This document shows positions 1 to 11,983 of a stretch of 64,000 nucleotides of DNA, piece after piece. The notes below the pieces were generated by a model. The model searched no databases. It saw only the letters and a program-made list of their open reading frames with translations, and was not told the DNA's origin. Position numbers and translations under genes: made by a program. The stretch spans positions 2,046,001-2,110,000 of the forward strand of contig NZ_QUOV01000001.1 of the NCBI RefSeq assembly GCF_003390395.1, read 5' to 3'. The number at the start of each line of letters is the position of its first letter. The stretch's first letter is position 1. Source of the stretch: Thalassotalea euphylliae. Lineage in GTDB: Bacteria > Pseudomonadota > Gammaproteobacteria > Enterobacterales > Alteromonadaceae.

Positions 1-495
1 GGTGCTGAACTACTCGACGGTGGTCCATGGTTGTCACTTAAAAATCCAAAAAATGGTAAAGAAATTATCATTAAGGATGTTATTGCTGACGCTATGTTAC
101 AACAAATTTTGTTGCGCCCAGAAGAGTACAGCGTTATTGCTACACTAAACCTTAATGGTGATTATTTGTCTGATGCACTTGCTGCGCAAGTCGGTGGAAT
201 TGGTATTGCACCGGGGGCAAATATTAGTGATGAAGTGGCAATTTTTGAAGCAACACATGGCACGGCACCTAAATACGCAGGCTTGAATAAAGTGAATCCA
301 GGCTCTGTAATTTTATCTGCTGAAATGATGCTACGCCATATGGGCTGGACAGAAGCGGCCGATTTAATGCTACAAGGTATGTCTGGTGCAATTGGCGCTA
401 AAACAGTGACGTATGACTTTGAGCGTTTAATGGAAGGAGCTACACTGGTGTCTTGCTCTGAATTTGGTGATGAAATTATTAAACACTTAGCTTAA
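1..495 (+). CDS. icd: Isocitrate dehydrogenase (NADP), 3' part
   Basis: The window opens inside this gene and the reading frame is open from base 1, so only the last 164 codons are present. The product oxidises isocitrate to 2-oxoglutarate in the TCA cycle, in the cytoplasm. Readable landmarks match the C-terminal half of proteobacterial Icd: [27 protein letters not shown], the [11 protein letters not shown] segment that forms part of the nucleotide site, and the closing [11 protein letters not shown] region. The [11 protein letters not shown] form is typical of NADP-dependent, E. coli-type enzymes. A perfect palindromic terminator follows. Confidence 0.97.
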   Translation, partial: GAELLDGGPWLSLKNPKNGKEIIIKDVIADAMLQQILLRPEEYSVIATLNLNGDYLSDALAAQVGGIGIAPGANISDEVAIFEATHGTAPKYAGLNKVNPGSVILSAEMMLRHMGWTEAADLMLQGMSGAIGAKTVTYDFERLMEGATLVSCSEFGDEIIKHLA

Positions 496-512
496 CGTTT
501 AAGTGATTAGTG

Positions 513-541
513 GCCTGCTTTTAGTAACACTACAAGCAGGC
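513..541. terminator. Hairpin downstream of icd
   Basis: GCCTGCTT (513-520) pairs with AAGCAGGC (534-541). The stem is not followed by a T-run on the plus strand. It probably stabilises the icd mRNA end and precedes the stronger terminator next to it. Confidence 0.5.
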
Positions 542-544
542 ATT

Positions 545-572
545 AAAAAACACAGCCTAGGCTGTGTTTTTT
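545..572. terminator. Bidirectional terminator between icd and cspD
   Basis: This is a perfect 28-base palindrome: an A6 run, CACAGCCTAGGCTGTG, then a T6 run. It can act in both directions and separates the convergent genes icd (plus) and cspD (minus). Confidence 0.9.
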
Positions 573-601
573 ATTAGCGCGCTGTTGATTAATTTACTAA
601 A

Positions 602-823
602 TTAATTTTCTGCTTCAGGTTCAATAGGTACTATACTTGCCGCGTGATGGCCTTTAGGGCCTTCATTCAACTCGTAATTAACATCCTGACCTGCTTTTAG
701 TGTTCTGTATCCTTCCATCTGGATGGTAGAGTAATGAGCAAAGATGTCTTCTCCACCATCATCAGGGCGAATAAAACCGAACCCTTTTGCATTGTTAAAC
801 CATTTAACCGTACCGTGAGCCAT
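602..823 (-). CDS. cspD: Cold-shock-like protein CspD
   Basis: This 73-residue single cold-shock domain protein is very close to E. coli CspD (GTVKWFNNAKGFGFI, then GGEDIFAHYSTIQM and GYRTLKAGQ). The RNP1-like KGFGFI and RNP2-like DIFAHY motifs bind single-stranded nucleic acid. In E. coli, CspD is induced in stationary phase and inhibits replication; that role is family knowledge, not visible here. It is divergent from clpS-clpA, the same arrangement as in enterobacteria. The A/T-rich 213-bp intergenic region to clpS holds both promoters. Confidence 0.96.
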   Translation of the reverse strand: MAHGTVKWFNNAKGFGFIRPDDGGEDIFAHYSTIQMEGYRTLKAGQDVNYELNEGPKGHHAASIVPIEPEAEN

Positions 824-1036
824 ACTTCTACTTCCTTCTATATCCTGCGGTATAATTTAGGTATGCTTCCCATAACATACACGTATAAACGCGGCGGCTA
901 AAAAATAGCCACCTGTAAATCGTAGAATATGTGTGAGAATAGTCAAGATATTTACAATATTTTTTACAATTTTTTAATAACCTATTTTTCATAAAAAGGT
1001 TCAGCAAATTTAACCTGTAGAGACTAATATAGATTT

Positions 1037-1357
1037 ATGAGTAACTGGAAAGAACTGACAGAATCCCAGCATGATACGGAAGAGCTAACTAAGGAGCGCA
1101 TTGATGAACCTCCTCGTTATCATGTTGTTTTGTTAAACGATGACTATACGCCTATGGATTTTGTGGTTGAAGTTTTACGTAGGTTTTTTAATATGGATTC
1201 TGAAAAGGCTACTGAAATCATGCTAACTATTCATTATAAGGGTAAAGCTCGTTGTGGCACATATTCTGCTGAGATAGCAGAAACTAAAGTAGACCAAGTT
1301 GTTCGATACGCTGCAGAAAATCAACATCCGTTGCAATGTTCAATGGAAAAAGCGTAA
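1037..1357 (+). CDS. clpS: ClpS, N-degron adaptor of ClpAP
   Basis: This 106-residue adaptor binds proteins with N-terminal Leu, Phe, Trp or Tyr and hands them to ClpA. The ligand-pocket segment [15 protein letters not shown] and the helix with [13 protein letters not shown] are intact, followed by [11 protein letters not shown]. The acidic N-terminal tail ([12 protein letters not shown]) is the part that engages ClpA. It lies 31 bp before clpA and is probably co-transcribed. The leucyl/phenylalanyl and leucyl/aspartyl transferases that create such N-degrons are encoded a few kb downstream. Confidence 0.97.
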   Translation: MSNWKELTESQHDTEELTKERIDEPPRYHVVLLNDDYTPMDFVVEVLRRFFNMDSEKATEIMLTIHYKGKARCGTYSAEIAETKVDQVVRYAAENQHPLQCSMEKA

Positions 1358-1388
1358 CAGTGCAAGATTTAAGTAAGCTGGAGTATCT

Positions 1389-3650
1389 ATGCTGAATAAA
1401 GATTTAGAAATTTCGTTAAACTTAGCGTTCCGTCAAGCTAAGGATTCTCGCCATGAATTTATGACGGTAGAGCACTTATTGCTAGCACTGCTTGATAACC
1501 CATCAGCGGTAGAGGCGCTTAAAGCCTGTGGTGCTGACATGTCTAAATTGCGTAAGAGTTTAGAAGATTTTATTGGTGAAACAACACCGGTCATTCCCGC
1601 AGGTGAAGATGATCGTGAAACTCAGCCAACACTAGGTTTTCAACGTGTTTTGCAACGCGCAGTTTTTCATGTGCAGTCTTCGGGTAAGAATGAAGTTAAT
1701 GGTTCAAACGTGCTTGTTGCAATTTTTAGTGAGCAAGAATCACAAGCCGCCTATATTTTGAAAAAATCAGATATTACGCGTCTAGATATTGTTAATTTTA
1801 TCTCTCACGGCATTTCAAAAATAGAAAATGGCGAGAGCGCTAGCCACGAAGAAGTTGAGCAGCAGCAAGACGAAGAACCAAGAGTAGTAGAAAGCTTTGC
1901 GGTAAACCTCAATGAAGAGGCGAAAAAGGGCAACATAGACCCGCTGATTGGCCGTGACGATGAATTAGAACGAACGCTTCAGGTATTGAGCCGTCGCCGT
2001 AAAAACAACCCGCTATTTGTTGGTGAAGCAGGAGTTGGTAAAACTGCTATTGCAGAAGGTTTAGCGGCAATGATTGTCAGCGAAAAAGTACCAGACTTTT
2101 TAGTAGATGGCACAATTTACTCACTTGATATGGGGGCTTTGCTCGCCGGTACTAAATACCGAGGTGATTTTGAAAAACGCTTTAAATCGCTGCTTAAAGA
2201 GCTAGAAAAAGAAGCGAATGCGATTCTGTTTATCGATGAAATTCACACGATTATCGGTGCAGGTGCAGCTTCTGGTGGTATGATGGACGCTTCCAACCTT
2301 ATTAAGCCTTTGCTTTCATCAGGTAAGCTTCGTTGCCTAGGTTCTACGACTTATCAAGAGTATCAAAGTATTTTTGAGAAAGACCGCGCATTAGCTCGTC
2401 GTTTCCAAAAAATAGACATAGCCGAGCCTAGTGTTGATGATACGACGAAAATACTGCAAGGATTGAAAGAGAAATACGAAAGCCATCACGGTATTCGTTA
2501 TACCCATAAAGCATTGAAAGCGGCCGCTCAGTTGGCTGACAAATACATTAACGAACGTTTTTTACCTGATAAAGCGATTGATATCATCGATGAAGCTGGT
2601 GCTAAGCAACAACTAGTTGCACCGTCTAAGCGCAAAAAAGTGATTAATAACAATGATATTGAGTCAATTGTCGCGAAGATGGCACGTATTCCTGAAAAAT
2701 CGGTATCTAGCTCAGAGAAAGATAACCTGCAAAATTTAGATCGTAATTTGAAGTTGGTTGTTTTTGGCCAAGATAAAGCCATTGATGAGTTAACGTCTGT
2801 TATTCGCTTATCACGAGCTGGTTTAAGTAATGAAAGTAAACCGATTGGCTCTTTCATGTTTGCAGGGCCAACTGGTGTTGGTAAAACGGAAGTTACGCAG
2901 CAGCTTGCTAAAATCTTAGGTGTTGAGCTATTGCGTTACGATATGTCTGAGTACATGGAAAAGCATGCGGTTAGCCGTTTAATTGGTGCGCCTCCTGGCT
3001 ATGTTGGGTACGAACAAGGCGGTTTGTTAACAGATGCTGTGATTAAACATCCACATGCAGTTGTGCTGTTAGATGAAATTGAAAAAGCACATCAAGATGT
3101 ATACAACATTTTGCTGCAAGTAATGGATCACGGTACCTTAACCGATAACAATGGTCGAAAAGCTGATTTTAGAAATGTTATTTTAGTGTTGACCACAAAC
3201 GCAGGTGTTACTGAAACAACGCGTAAATCAATTGGCTTTAAGCAGCAAGATCATAGCCTTGATGCGATGGATGAAATTAATCGCGTATTCACACCTGAAT
3301 TTAGAAACCGTTTAGATAATATCGTTTGGTTTAATCACTTAGACACTGACATTATCTATCAAGTCATTGATAAGTTTATCGTTGAGCTTCAAGCTTTATT
3401 AGATGAAAAAGGTGTGTCGCTAGAACTTAGTGCAGATGCAAAATCTTGGCTTGCTGAGCGGGGCTACGATAAAAACATGGGCGCACGACCTATGGCTCGG
3501 TTAATTCAAGAGCAACTCAAGAAACCATTGGCGAATGAACTGTTATTTGGTGAATTAGTTGGTGGTGGTGTTGTTAAAGTGACGGTTAACAAGAAAGATG
3601 AACTTGTGATCAAAGCTGAAAGCAACAAAAAAGAGCTAGTGGAACATTAA
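1389..3650 (+). CDS. clpA: ClpA, ATPase subunit of ClpAP protease
   Basis: This 753-residue class I Hsp100 unfoldase has close to the usual length of 758. It has a Clp N domain (about 1-145), a first AAA module with Walker [14 protein letters not shown] and Walker B ILFIDEIH, and a second module with [13 protein letters not shown] and [11 protein letters not shown]. The second module carries the ClpP-docking region near its end. It acts in the cytoplasm with ClpP and ClpS. The start ATG has upstream GCTGGAG. A terminator hairpin shared with infA follows. Confidence 0.98.
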   Translation: MLNKDLEISLNLAFRQAKDSRHEFMTVEHLLLALLDNPSAVEALKACGADMSKLRKSLEDFIGETTPVIPAGEDDRETQPTLGFQRVLQRAVFHVQSSGKNEVNGSNVLVAIFSEQESQAAYILKKSDITRLDIVNFISHGISKIENGESASHEEVEQQQDEEPRVVESFAVNLNEEAKKGNIDPLIGRDDELERTLQVLSRRRKNNPLFVGEAGVGKTAIAEGLAAMIVSEKVPDFLVDGTIYSLDMGALLAGTKYRGDFEKRFKSLLKELEKEANAILFIDEIHTIIGAGAASGGMMDASNLIKPLLSSGKLRCLGSTTYQEYQSIFEKDRALARRFQKIDIAEPSVDDTTKILQGLKEKYESHHGIRYTHKALKAAAQLADKYINERFLPDKAIDIIDEAGAKQQLVAPSKRKKVINNNDIESIVAKMARIPEKSVSSSEKDNLQNLDRNLKLVVFGQDKAIDELTSVIRLSRAGLSNESKPIGSFMFAGPTGVGKTEVTQQLAKILGVELLRYDMSEYMEKHAVSRLIGAPPGYVGYEQGGLLTDAVIKHPHAVVLLDEIEKAHQDVYNILLQVMDHGTLTDNNGRKADFRNVILVLTTNAGVTETTRKSIGFKQQDHSLDAMDEINRVFTPEFRNRLDNIVWFNHLDTDIIYQVIDKFIVELQALLDEKGVSLELSADAKSWLAERGYDKNMGARPMARLIQEQLKKPLANELLFGELVGGGVVKVTVNKKDELVIKAESNKKELVEH

Positions 3651-3693
3651 CCCGCTATCGCCTTGCTGGACAATAAACAAAACCCCATAAACC

Positions 3694-3722
3694 AAAAAAG
3701 CCCTGAATTTCAGGGCTTTTTT
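3694..3722. terminator. Bidirectional terminator between clpA and infA
   Basis: An A-run and GCCCTGAA pair with TTCAGGGC and a T-run. It lies between the convergent clpA (plus) and infA (minus) genes and can serve both. Confidence 0.9.
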
Positions 3723-3766
3723 GTAGATAAATCTTTTTAACTCTTTCTAAAAGAAAGGTTTAAACG

Positions 3767-4030
<264 letters not shown>

Positions 4031-4094
4031 TCATGCCCAATTGTGATGACAAAGTAAAGCATCAAGGCTATTTATTTGTTGCTAACCCGCTTAT

Positions 4095-4811
4095 TTAGCG
4101 AGAATAGCTTGGGCTAGGAACGATATGCCACTGGTTGTTATACAGCCTCTGGTGTGGGTAAAACTTAGTTTTGTAGTTCATTTTTTGGCAATCATCGATT
4201 TGATAGCCTAAATAGAGAAACTCTTTACCCAGTGATTGTGCGACATGGATTTGCTTCAATATAGAATATATACCTAAGCCGTTTTTGCGATAATCAGGAT
4301 CGTAGAAGGTATAAACTGCAGATAGTGCACTGGGTAATTCATCTGTTACTGCGACACTCACTAACTTGTCACCATCATAGAGCTCTACAAAGTACTGCTT
4401 GCAAATATGAGTGAATAAAAAACTTTGGTATTGCTCTGCGCTAGCAGGGTACATGGCACCGTCAGCATGTAGTTCATTGATATAGCGCTCGAACAATGGG
4501 TAGTATTGTTCACTTGGCGTGCGACTTTTCACGAGTCTTAGGTGTTGATTCTTTTTGAGTGAACGCTTTTGGCTTTTGCTAGGTGTGAATTCTTGTACCA
4601 TGACTTTGACTGATTGGCAGGCATGGCAAGCTTTGCAATGCGGGCGGTAGACTTGTTCACCACTGCGACGAAAGCCTTGATGCATTAAATAATCATATTG
4701 ATTCGCTTGCGCATGTAACTCATCAACAACAATCAATAGTCGCTCTTGATTACCAGGTAAATAGTTACAGGAAAACTCTTTGCTGATACCCAAGCGAAAA
4801 TCATAAATCAT
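4095..4811 (-). CDS. bpt: Leucyl/aspartyl-tRNA-protein transferase (Bpt/Ate)
   Basis: The protein (238 residues) moves leucine from Leu-tRNA onto proteins with N-terminal Asp or Glu, creating N-degrons read by ClpS. It has the N-terminal CNYLPGNQERLL segment, the CKACHACQSVKV cysteine motif, and the C-terminal GNAT-like core (SVAVTDELPSALSAVYTFYDP, then GLGIYSILKQI). I chose the ATG at 4811 rather than the TTG two codons upstream: GAGG lies 8 bases before the ATG but only 2 before the TTG. It is placed between aat and infA. Confidence 0.93.
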   Translation of the reverse strand: MIYDFRLGISKEFSCNYLPGNQERLLIVVDELHAQANQYDYLMHQGFRRSGEQVYRPHCKACHACQSVKVMVQEFTPSKSQKRSLKKNQHLRLVKSRTPSEQYYPLFERYINELHADGAMYPASAEQYQSFLFTHICKQYFVELYDGDKLVSVAVTDELPSALSAVYTFYDPDYRKNGLGIYSILKQIHVAQSLGKEFLYLGYQIDDCQKMNYKTKFYPHQRLYNNQWHIVPSPSYSR

Positions 4812-4850
4812 TAGCAATACCTCAGCTAAATTACGGCCAATAATAAAATA

Positions 4851-5558
4851 TTAGCTGCTAATAATACGTGGTGTCCAAAATTCGCTTGGAAGTGATAAAT
4901 GAAGCATGGCTTGTTGCTGTTGTATAAAGTCGTCACGAGAAACTTCAATGCAGCCCATATCTTCGAGAAATGGATTTGTGATCTGACAATCAATGAACTT
5001 TACGCCGCATGCTTCTAGCGCTTTAGCGAGAGCAACTAGTGCAACTTTAGAAGCGTTCGGTGCTTTATAAAACATCGACTCACCGCTAAAAAAACCATTG
5101 ATAGCAACACCATATAAACCACCTACTAATTTTTCTTGCTCCCATACTTCAACTGAATGGGCATGGCCTAGCAGGTGCAACTGACGATAACCAGAAATCA
5201 TCTCAGGTAGAATCCAAGTTTCGTCTTGGCGAAATGGTGCATCTGCACACAGTTCTATCACTTGATCAAATGCTCGATTAAATGATACCTGATAGGGGGT
5301 TTTATTAAGGAATTTACGCAGTGTGCGATTAATACGAATGTCGTGAGTTGGAATAATGGCACGTGGGTTAGGAGACCACCACATAATGGGCTCGCCGTCA
5401 CTAAACCATGGAAATATGCCTTCGCTATACGCTTGAACCAAACGTTGCGGGGTGAGGTCGCCACCCACAGCGAGTAAGCCGTTAGGCTCGGTAAGCGCAG
5501 TATCTAAAGGCGGAAAAGCCAAACTATTTGGGTGAATAAACGAAATAGTTTGGCTCAT
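4851..5558 (-). CDS. aat: Leucyl/phenylalanyl-tRNA-protein transferase
   Basis: This 235-residue enzyme adds Leu or Phe to proteins with N-terminal Lys or Arg, the other arm of the bacterial N-end rule. Readable motifs are FPPLDTALTEPNGLLAVGG, FPWFSDGEPIMWWSPNPRA and GGLYGVAINGFFSGESMF, then FIDCQITNPFLEDMG. It sits between trxB and bpt with short spacers, so one transcript trxB-aat-bpt is likely. Together with bpt, clpS and clpA, the first 5.6 kb of the window encode almost the whole N-degron pathway. Confidence 0.97.
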   Translation of the reverse strand: MSQTISFIHPNSLAFPPLDTALTEPNGLLAVGGDLTPQRLVQAYSEGIFPWFSDGEPIMWWSPNPRAIIPTHDIRINRTLRKFLNKTPYQVSFNRAFDQVIELCADAPFRQDETWILPEMISGYRQLHLLGHAHSVEVWEQEKLVGGLYGVAINGFFSGESMFYKAPNASKVALVALAKALEACGVKFIDCQITNPFLEDMGCIEVSRDDFIQQQQAMLHLSLPSEFWTPRIISS

Positions 5559-5600
5559 CTTATTCCTGCTAAATACCGCTAAGGAGTGCTTGGGCGTTTT

Positions 5601-6587
<987 letters not shown>

Positions 6588-6646
6588 CTATTGATTGGGA
6601 TTTTAATAAAGTTATTCAAGAGTGGGAAATAACTTTTCGTAAATAA

Positions 6647-6680
6647 AAAAAAGCGCCTCTTATATCAAGGGCGCTTTTTT
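6647..6680 (-). terminator. Terminator downstream of ald
   Basis: AAAAAAGCGCC pairs with GGCGCTTTTTT around a 12-base loop. Read on the minus strand it follows the ald stop codon by about 45 bases and ends in a T-run. It separates ald from the trxB promoter. Confidence 0.85.
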
Positions 6681-6724
6681 AAACACTGACTAATTTAAGA
6701 ATTGCAGGCTATTGAGTGCAACGA

Positions 6725-7846
6725 TTAAGCGTTAGCTAAAGCGGTTGCTGGCTCAATAAAGTCAAAACCAAGGTTGTCTGCTACTTCTTTAACTGTCACT
6801 TGGCCATTAATGACATTCAAACCATTTAATAAGTGCTGGTTGTCATTAAGTGCTTGTTTGTAACCTTTGTTTGCTAACTGGATAATGTAAGGCAAAGTTG
6901 CATTGTTCAGTGCAAACGTTGATGTGCGTGGCACAGCACCTGGCATGTTGGCGACACAGTAGTGAACAACATCGTCAACAATATAAGTCGGCTCAGCGTG
7001 AGTGGTTGGTGTTGATGTTTCAATACAACCACCTTGGTCGATAGCAACATCAACAATAGCGGCACCCGGCTTCATGTTTTTGATGTGCTCTTTAGTGACT
7101 AGCTTAGGCGCAGCAGCACCTGGAATAAGCACACCACCAATCACTAGGTCTGCGTCTAATACGTGTTTTTCTAATGCGTCGGCAGTTGAGTAAATCGCTT
7201 TCACTTGGTTGCCAAATAAATCATCAAGCTTACGTAACACGTTAACATTGCGGTCTAGAATAACTACATCAGCACCCATGCCAACCGCCATTTTAGCTGC
7301 GTTAGCGCCAACCATACCGCCACCAATGATCACAACTTTTGCTGGCTCAACACCTGGTACGCCACCTAATAACATGCCGCGACCAGCGTTAGATTTTTCT
7401 AACGCTTGTGCACCTGCTTGAATTGACATGCGACCAGCTACTTCTGACATAGGTGCAAGTAGTGGTAAGCCACCGTTGTTATCGGTTACGGTTTCGTAAG
7501 CGATACAAACTGCTTTGCTTTTTACTAGATCTTGGGTTTGTGGTAAGTCTGGAGCTAAGTGTAGGTAAGTGAAAAGAATTTGGCCTTCACGCAACATTGC
7601 ACGCTCAACGGCTTGTGGCTCTTTTACTTTAACGATCATTTCTGCTTGCGCAAAAACTTCTTCTGCGGTGGCTAAAATGCCAGCACCAGCTTCAATATAA
7701 TCTTGATCAGTAAAACCGATGCCAATACCGGCATTTGTCTCAACAAAAACGCTGTGGCCATGGTTAATTAGTTCACGTACGCTCGCTGGCACCATGCCAA
7801 CACGGTATTCGTGATTTTTTATTTCCTTTGGTACACCGATGATCAT
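6725..7846 (-). CDS. ald: Alanine dehydrogenase
   Basis: This 373-residue NAD-dependent enzyme interconverts L-alanine with pyruvate plus ammonia. The N-terminal [16 protein letters not shown] segment, the LFTYLHLA region, the Rossmann motif [20 protein letters not shown] near residue 175 and [20 protein letters not shown] are all diagnostic. It is divergent from lrp across 127 bp. In many bacteria Lrp-family proteins control ald, so regulation by the neighbour is plausible but not shown. Its ribosome site TAGAGAAAT is a mirror of the one before lrp. Confidence 0.97.
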   Translation of the reverse strand: MIIGVPKEIKNHEYRVGMVPASVRELINHGHSVFVETNAGIGIGFTDQDYIEAGAGILATAEEVFAQAEMIVKVKEPQAVERAMLREGQILFTYLHLAPDLPQTQDLVKSKAVCIAYETVTDNNGGLPLLAPMSEVAGRMSIQAGAQALEKSNAGRGMLLGGVPGVEPAKVVIIGGGMVGANAAKMAVGMGADVVILDRNVNVLRKLDDLFGNQVKAIYSTADALEKHVLDADLVIGGVLIPGAAAPKLVTKEHIKNMKPGAAIVDVAIDQGGCIETSTPTTHAEPTYIVDDVVHYCVANMPGAVPRTSTFALNNATLPYIIQLANKGYKQALNDNQHLLNGLNVINGQVTVKEVADNLGFDFIEPATALANA

Positions 7847-7973
7847 AATTATTTCTCTATGGATTGAAATTGGTGACTAGTATAGTCGTAAATATGTAGA
7901 GCATCCTGTCGTAATTTGCTATTTTGTAGAGAATAAATCTGCAATAACGTCAAAAACTAGAGAAATATAAATT
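7847..7973. promoter_or_regulatory. Divergent ald/lrp promoter region
   Basis: These 127 A/T-rich bases separate the two divergent start codons. Each gene is preceded by the same TAGAGAAAT ribosome-binding stretch, so the region ends in an ATTTCTCTA / TAGAGAAAT inverted repeat. Short A/T-rich segments such as TATTTTGTAGAGAATAAA resemble loose Lrp sites, but Lrp consensus is too degenerate to call one by eye. Confidence 0.5.
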
Positions 7974-8477
7974 ATGCCATTGAGTCGCTCGAATAATCGT
8001 CACACCAGCAATAAAAAAATTGATCGTATCGACCGTAATATCTTAGAAGAGCTACAAAAAAATGGCCGTTTATCTAATGTCGAGCTATCTAAACGAGTAG
8101 GGCTTAGCCCAACACCTTGCCTTGAGCGGGTTAAACGTTTAGAAAGTGATGGCTATATCGTTGGCTATCGGGCAATACTAGACCCAACGTTGCTAGACGC
8201 TGCATTGCTGGTAATTGTTGAAATTACCCTTGAGAAAACAAGCCCAGATGTGTTTGATGACTTTTCTAGGGCGGTGCAAGACTTAGACGTGATTCAAGAA
8301 TGCCATCTAGTTTCAGGCGATTTTGATTTCCTACTAAAAACTCGGGTAAAAGATATGGCGGCTTATCGTCAACTTTTGGGCGATACCTTGTTACGATTAC
8401 CGGCGGTAAGTGAAAGCCGCACTTATGTGGTCATGGAAGAAGTAAAATCCGCCAATGTAATCCCTGTCGTGCGTTAA
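7974..8477 (+). CDS. lrp: Leucine-responsive regulatory protein Lrp
   Basis: The protein (167 residues) is a DNA-binding feast/famine regulator. The helix-turn-helix (about 18-66: IDRIDRNILEELQKNGRLS, VELSKRVGLSPTPCLERVKRL) is almost identical to E. coli Lrp. The C-terminal RAM domain has IQECHLVSGDFDFLLKTRV and TLLRLPAVSESRTYVVMEE. This is closer to global Lrp than to AsnC or a local paralogue. It is divergent from ald and lies 81 bp upstream of ftsK, a linkage also seen in E. coli (lrp-ftsK-lolA-rarA-serS). Confidence 0.95.
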   Translation: MPLSRSNNRHTSNKKIDRIDRNILEELQKNGRLSNVELSKRVGLSPTPCLERVKRLESDGYIVGYRAILDPTLLDAALLVIVEITLEKTSPDVFDDFSRAVQDLDVIQECHLVSGDFDFLLKTRVKDMAAYRQLLGDTLLRLPAVSESRTYVVMEEVKSANVIPVVR

Positions 8478-8558
8478 ACGGCTATTTGTCGTTTTCTCTT
8501 GTCTTAATTTTTGTTATTTTACAAAAACTAAAACAATAATTTTCCAAGTGGTAATTCT

Positions 8559-11222
8559 TTGTCTTCTTCTCGAGAAAAATTAACCGGTGCGCAACGTTTA
8601 CTTGAAGCAGGTCTACTAATCTGCTCAGTACTCGCTATGTATTTAATGTTGGCACTATTTACCTTTGACCCTGCAGACCCAGGCTGGTCGCAAACTGGCT
8701 ATCAAACACCAGTACGAAATTTAGGCGGCTCGGTAGGTGCCTATTTATCTGATCTATTACTGAATCTCTTTGGGGTAATTGCCTATACCTTACCCTTTGT
8801 GATTGCCGTTGTTGGTTGGTTATTGTTCCAACGCTTTTATCGTCTTATGCAACTTGATTATCTGACTTTAGGGTTAAAACTGGTTGGCTTTTTTATGTTT
8901 TATATTGGCGTAACATCGCTTGCCAGCATGAATTTTGACGACATTTTTTACTTCTCTGCGGGCGGTATATTAGGCGATGTGCTTAGTGGAGCATTTCTAC
9001 CATACTTTTCGTTTGTTGGCTCAACGCTACTGTTTTTACTACTAACTTGCACAGGTTTTGTCTTTTTGACAGGTATCTCGTGGTTAGAGGTGATTGATAA
9101 CATAGGCCGCTATGCAATTGCCGTTGCTTTGTATATCGCAGGGCTACCGAAATTAATTGCTGAGAAATTTAATAGTGAGCCAAAAGAAAAGCCGCTAGAA
9201 AACAAAAGGGCAATAAAAGAAGCGAAAGCGGATGTCGATGAAAATGATCCGCTGTTTAATGAGTCACACTTAGAAGACAAAACATTTGAAGAAACCCCTG
9301 AACCTGTTAAGCAAGCATTTGAACAATCAAGGTTTGATGGTGCCGAAGACGACTTGGCAATAGCTAAACAAACTAATCAAAACAATGATGATTACGACGA
9401 ACCGCCATTTGCTATCAGTGATGATTTAGATGATAACTTAGGCAATAACTTCAGCGATAAGTTAATTGAAAATACAGGTGAAAACATAGAGCCAAGCATT
9501 GGTGATATGGGCAAGGAGCGAGTTGAACCATTTATTGAAATAGATGAACTGATGACAGGGCCTTTAACAGTTAACGTGCAAGAAAATGTTAGTGAGTCTG
9601 AAATTACTGCCGCGTTTGAGCCAGTAGAGAAAATTCAGGTAGACGAGGCGCCAACGTTGCATGATAAAATTAATCAGCAGTTGGATGAGCAGGCAAGGGC
9701 AGAAGCGGATGCCGCACCTGATTTTGCATCGCTACCATCTCTAGACTTACTTGATCGTTCAGACAAACAAAAGCATCCGATAGATCAAGCGCAGCTTGAA
9801 CAAGTATCACGCTTAGTTGAAGCCAAGCTTAGTGAGTTTGGTATCAAGGCCGATGTGGTAGATGTGTTCCCAGGCCCAGTTATCACTCGTTTTGAATTGG
9901 ATCTAGCACCGGGCGTAAAAGTGAGCAAAATCACTAATCTATCGAAAGATATTGCCCGTTCGCTATCCGCGAAAAGTGTTCGCGTGGTCGAAGTGATTGA
10001 AGGAAAGTCAGTGATCGGTATCGAACTGCCGAATAAACATCGCGAAACCGTCTACTTCTCTGATGTACTCTCTTGTGACACTTTTGAGCAATCAAGTTCA
10101 AATTTAGCGATGGCCATTGGTAGTGATATTTCCGGTAAACCTGTCGTGGCTGATCTTGCCAAAATGCCGCACTTACTGGTTGCAGGTACCACAGGTTCTG
10201 GTAAGTCAGTTGCGGTAAATACCATGATTGTCAGTATCTTGTATAAATCGTCGCCTGAAGACGTTCGCATGATCATGATTGACCCTAAGCAGGTAGAACT
10301 TTCAGTTTACGATGGCATTCCACACTTATTGTCAGAAGTTGTTACCGACATGAAAGAAGCTGCTAATGCGTTGCGCTGGTGTGTGGGTGAAATGGAGCGT
10401 CGCTACCAATTAATGTCTAAGCTTGGTGTTCGTAACCTAAAAGGCTACAACGATAAAGTGGCAAAAGGTATCGCTGAAGGTGAGCCATTAATTGACCCAT
10501 TATGGCAACCAACTGACGCTTTTAGCAATACACCACCTACGCTAGAAAAGCTGCCATCAATCGTAATTGTCGTGGATGAATTTGCCGACATGATGATGAT
10601 TGTTGGTAAAAAAGTGGAAGAACTTATTGCGCGTATTGCACAAAAAGCACGTGCCGCTGGAATTCACTTAATTCTAGCTACGCAACGCCCATCTGCTGAT
10701 GTTATTACCGGTCTAATTAAAGCCAATATTCCAACCCGTATGGCACTGCGCGTGCAGTCGCGCATTGAATCACGCATTATTCTTGATCAGCAAGGCGCAG
10801 AGCAGTTATTGGGTATGGGTGACATGTTCTATTTACCGCCAGGTGAAGCAGTGCCTGTGCGTGTGCATGGTGCCTTTGTCAACGACGATGAAGTACATGC
10901 TGTGGTTAGCGACTGGAAATCTCGTGGTGAACCAAATTACCTAGATGAAATCAAATCAGGTGATACTGAGCAAGAAATTTTGCTGCCGGGTGAGCAAGCG
11001 GAAGCGATGGAAGGAGCAGAGCTTGACCCACTTTATGATGAAGCGCTTGCGTTTGTGAGTGAAACGCGACGTGTTTCAATATCTAGCGTACAGCGTAAGT
11101 TCCGAATTGGCTATAACCGTGCGGCTCGTATCGTTGAAGATATGGAAATGCAAGGCGCGGTTTCACCACCGGGTCATAATGGCGCACGTGAAGTATTAGC
11201 ACCGCCACCGGTCAAAGACTAG
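8559..11222 (+). CDS. ftsK: DNA translocase FtsK
   Basis: This 887-residue divisome protein pumps DNA toward dif during chromosome dimer resolution. Four membrane segments fill roughly residues 15-180, followed by an acidic, low-complexity linker (about 200-400), the RecA-like motor with Walker [13 protein letters not shown] near residue 542 and [12 protein letters not shown] as Walker B, and a winged-helix gamma domain at the C-terminus (about 820-875) that reads KOPS and contacts XerD. The linker is far shorter than in E. coli FtsK (1329 residues). The start is TTG, the only usable start before an in-frame stop, preceded by AAGTGG. Confidence 0.96.
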   Translation: MSSSREKLTGAQRLLEAGLLICSVLAMYLMLALFTFDPADPGWSQTGYQTPVRNLGGSVGAYLSDLLLNLFGVIAYTLPFVIAVVGWLLFQRFYRLMQLDYLTLGLKLVGFFMFYIGVTSLASMNFDDIFYFSAGGILGDVLSGAFLPYFSFVGSTLLFLLLTCTGFVFLTGISWLEVIDNIGRYAIAVALYIAGLPKLIAEKFNSEPKEKPLENKRAIKEAKADVDENDPLFNESHLEDKTFEETPEPVKQAFEQSRFDGAEDDLAIAKQTNQNNDDYDEPPFAISDDLDDNLGNNFSDKLIENTGENIEPSIGDMGKERVEPFIEIDELMTGPLTVNVQENVSESEITAAFEPVEKIQVDEAPTLHDKINQQLDEQARAEADAAPDFASLPSLDLLDRSDKQKHPIDQAQLEQVSRLVEAKLSEFGIKADVVDVFPGPVITRFELDLAPGVKVSKITNLSKDIARSLSAKSVRVVEVIEGKSVIGIELPNKHRETVYFSDVLSCDTFEQSSSNLAMAIGSDISGKPVVADLAKMPHLLVAGTTGSGKSVAVNTMIVSILYKSSPEDVRMIMIDPKQVELSVYDGIPHLLSEVVTDMKEAANALRWCVGEMERRYQLMSKLGVRNLKGYNDKVAKGIAEGEPLIDPLWQPTDAFSNTPPTLEKLPSIVIVVDEFADMMMIVGKKVEELIARIAQKARAAGIHLILATQRPSADVITGLIKANIPTRMALRVQSRIESRIILDQQGAEQLLGMGDMFYLPPGEAVPVRVHGAFVNDDEVHAVVSDWKSRGEPNYLDEIKSGDTEQEILLPGEQAEAMEGAELDPLYDEALAFVSETRRVSISSVQRKFRIGYNRAARIVEDMEMQGAVSPPGHNGAREVLAPPPVKD

Positions 11223-11245
11223 TTAAAGACTCAAGAGAATTTAAT

Positions 11246-11983
11246 TTGAAAATGAAAAAGAATTTTGTAGGTATGGCATTGTTTACTAGCATGGCCAATA
11301 CCATGCTCACTGCCATGTTTACTGCGACTTTGAGTGTTAACTCCTTAGCTGTCGAAGTTAATGAGCAAGTACTAAATAGTGCAAATACTAATGAATTAGC
11401 TACGTCTGCAGCAAATAACCTGTTGGTAAACAACGAAGCTAAAACAGAGTTGCTGGCAAAACTAGCGCAGCTTGAAAACTTAGCAGCGAGCTTTACGCAA
11501 AATATTTATGATGTAGACAATAATCTGCTACAAACTGGGCACGGGCAGTTCACCTTAGCAGCTCCCAACTATTTAAACTGGCAAACGACATCTCCAGAAG
11601 AATCGACCTTAGTTTCTGATGGTGAAACCTTGTGGTTGTTCGACCCATTTATCGAACAAGTGACCGCTTATTCATTAGCCAATAGTATTAGCAATACACC
11701 TATTTTATTGCTAACCAGCACAGATGAATCACTTTGGCAGCAATACGAAATTAGCCAAATGGCCAATGAAACATTTAAAGTGGTTGCTAAAAGTGAAGAT
11801 GCACAGGTGAAAGAATTGTTGCTAGCCTTTAGCGGGGATGTGCTATCAGGCTTTACCATTGTGGATGCAACTGGTCAGCACAGCGAGTTTCTTTTGGAAA
11901 ATATCGCAGCAAACCAAACATTGGCAAGTGATGTATTTTCCTTTCAAGTCCCAGAGGGCATGCTGCTAGATGACCAGCGCTAA
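11246..11983 (+). CDS. lolA: Outer-membrane lipoprotein carrier protein LolA
   Basis: The protein (245 residues) carries lipoproteins from LolCDE to LolB across the periplasm. It has a signal sequence of about 35 residues ([18 protein letters not shown]), then the LolA fold with [29 protein letters not shown] and [14 protein letters not shown]. The N-terminus is longer than usual. Translation may begin at TTG 11246 or at ATG 11252; the AGAGA stretch fits the TTG better. The last 14 bases overlap rarA, so translation is probably coupled. Confidence 0.92.
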   Translation: MKMKKNFVGMALFTSMANTMLTAMFTATLSVNSLAVEVNEQVLNSANTNELATSAANNLLVNNEAKTELLAKLAQLENLAASFTQNIYDVDNNLLQTGHGQFTLAAPNYLNWQTTSPEESTLVSDGETLWLFDPFIEQVTAYSLANSISNTPILLLTSTDESLWQQYEISQMANETFKVVAKSEDAQVKELLLAFSGDVLSGFTIVDATGQHSEFLLENIAANQTLASDVFSFQVPEGMLLDDQR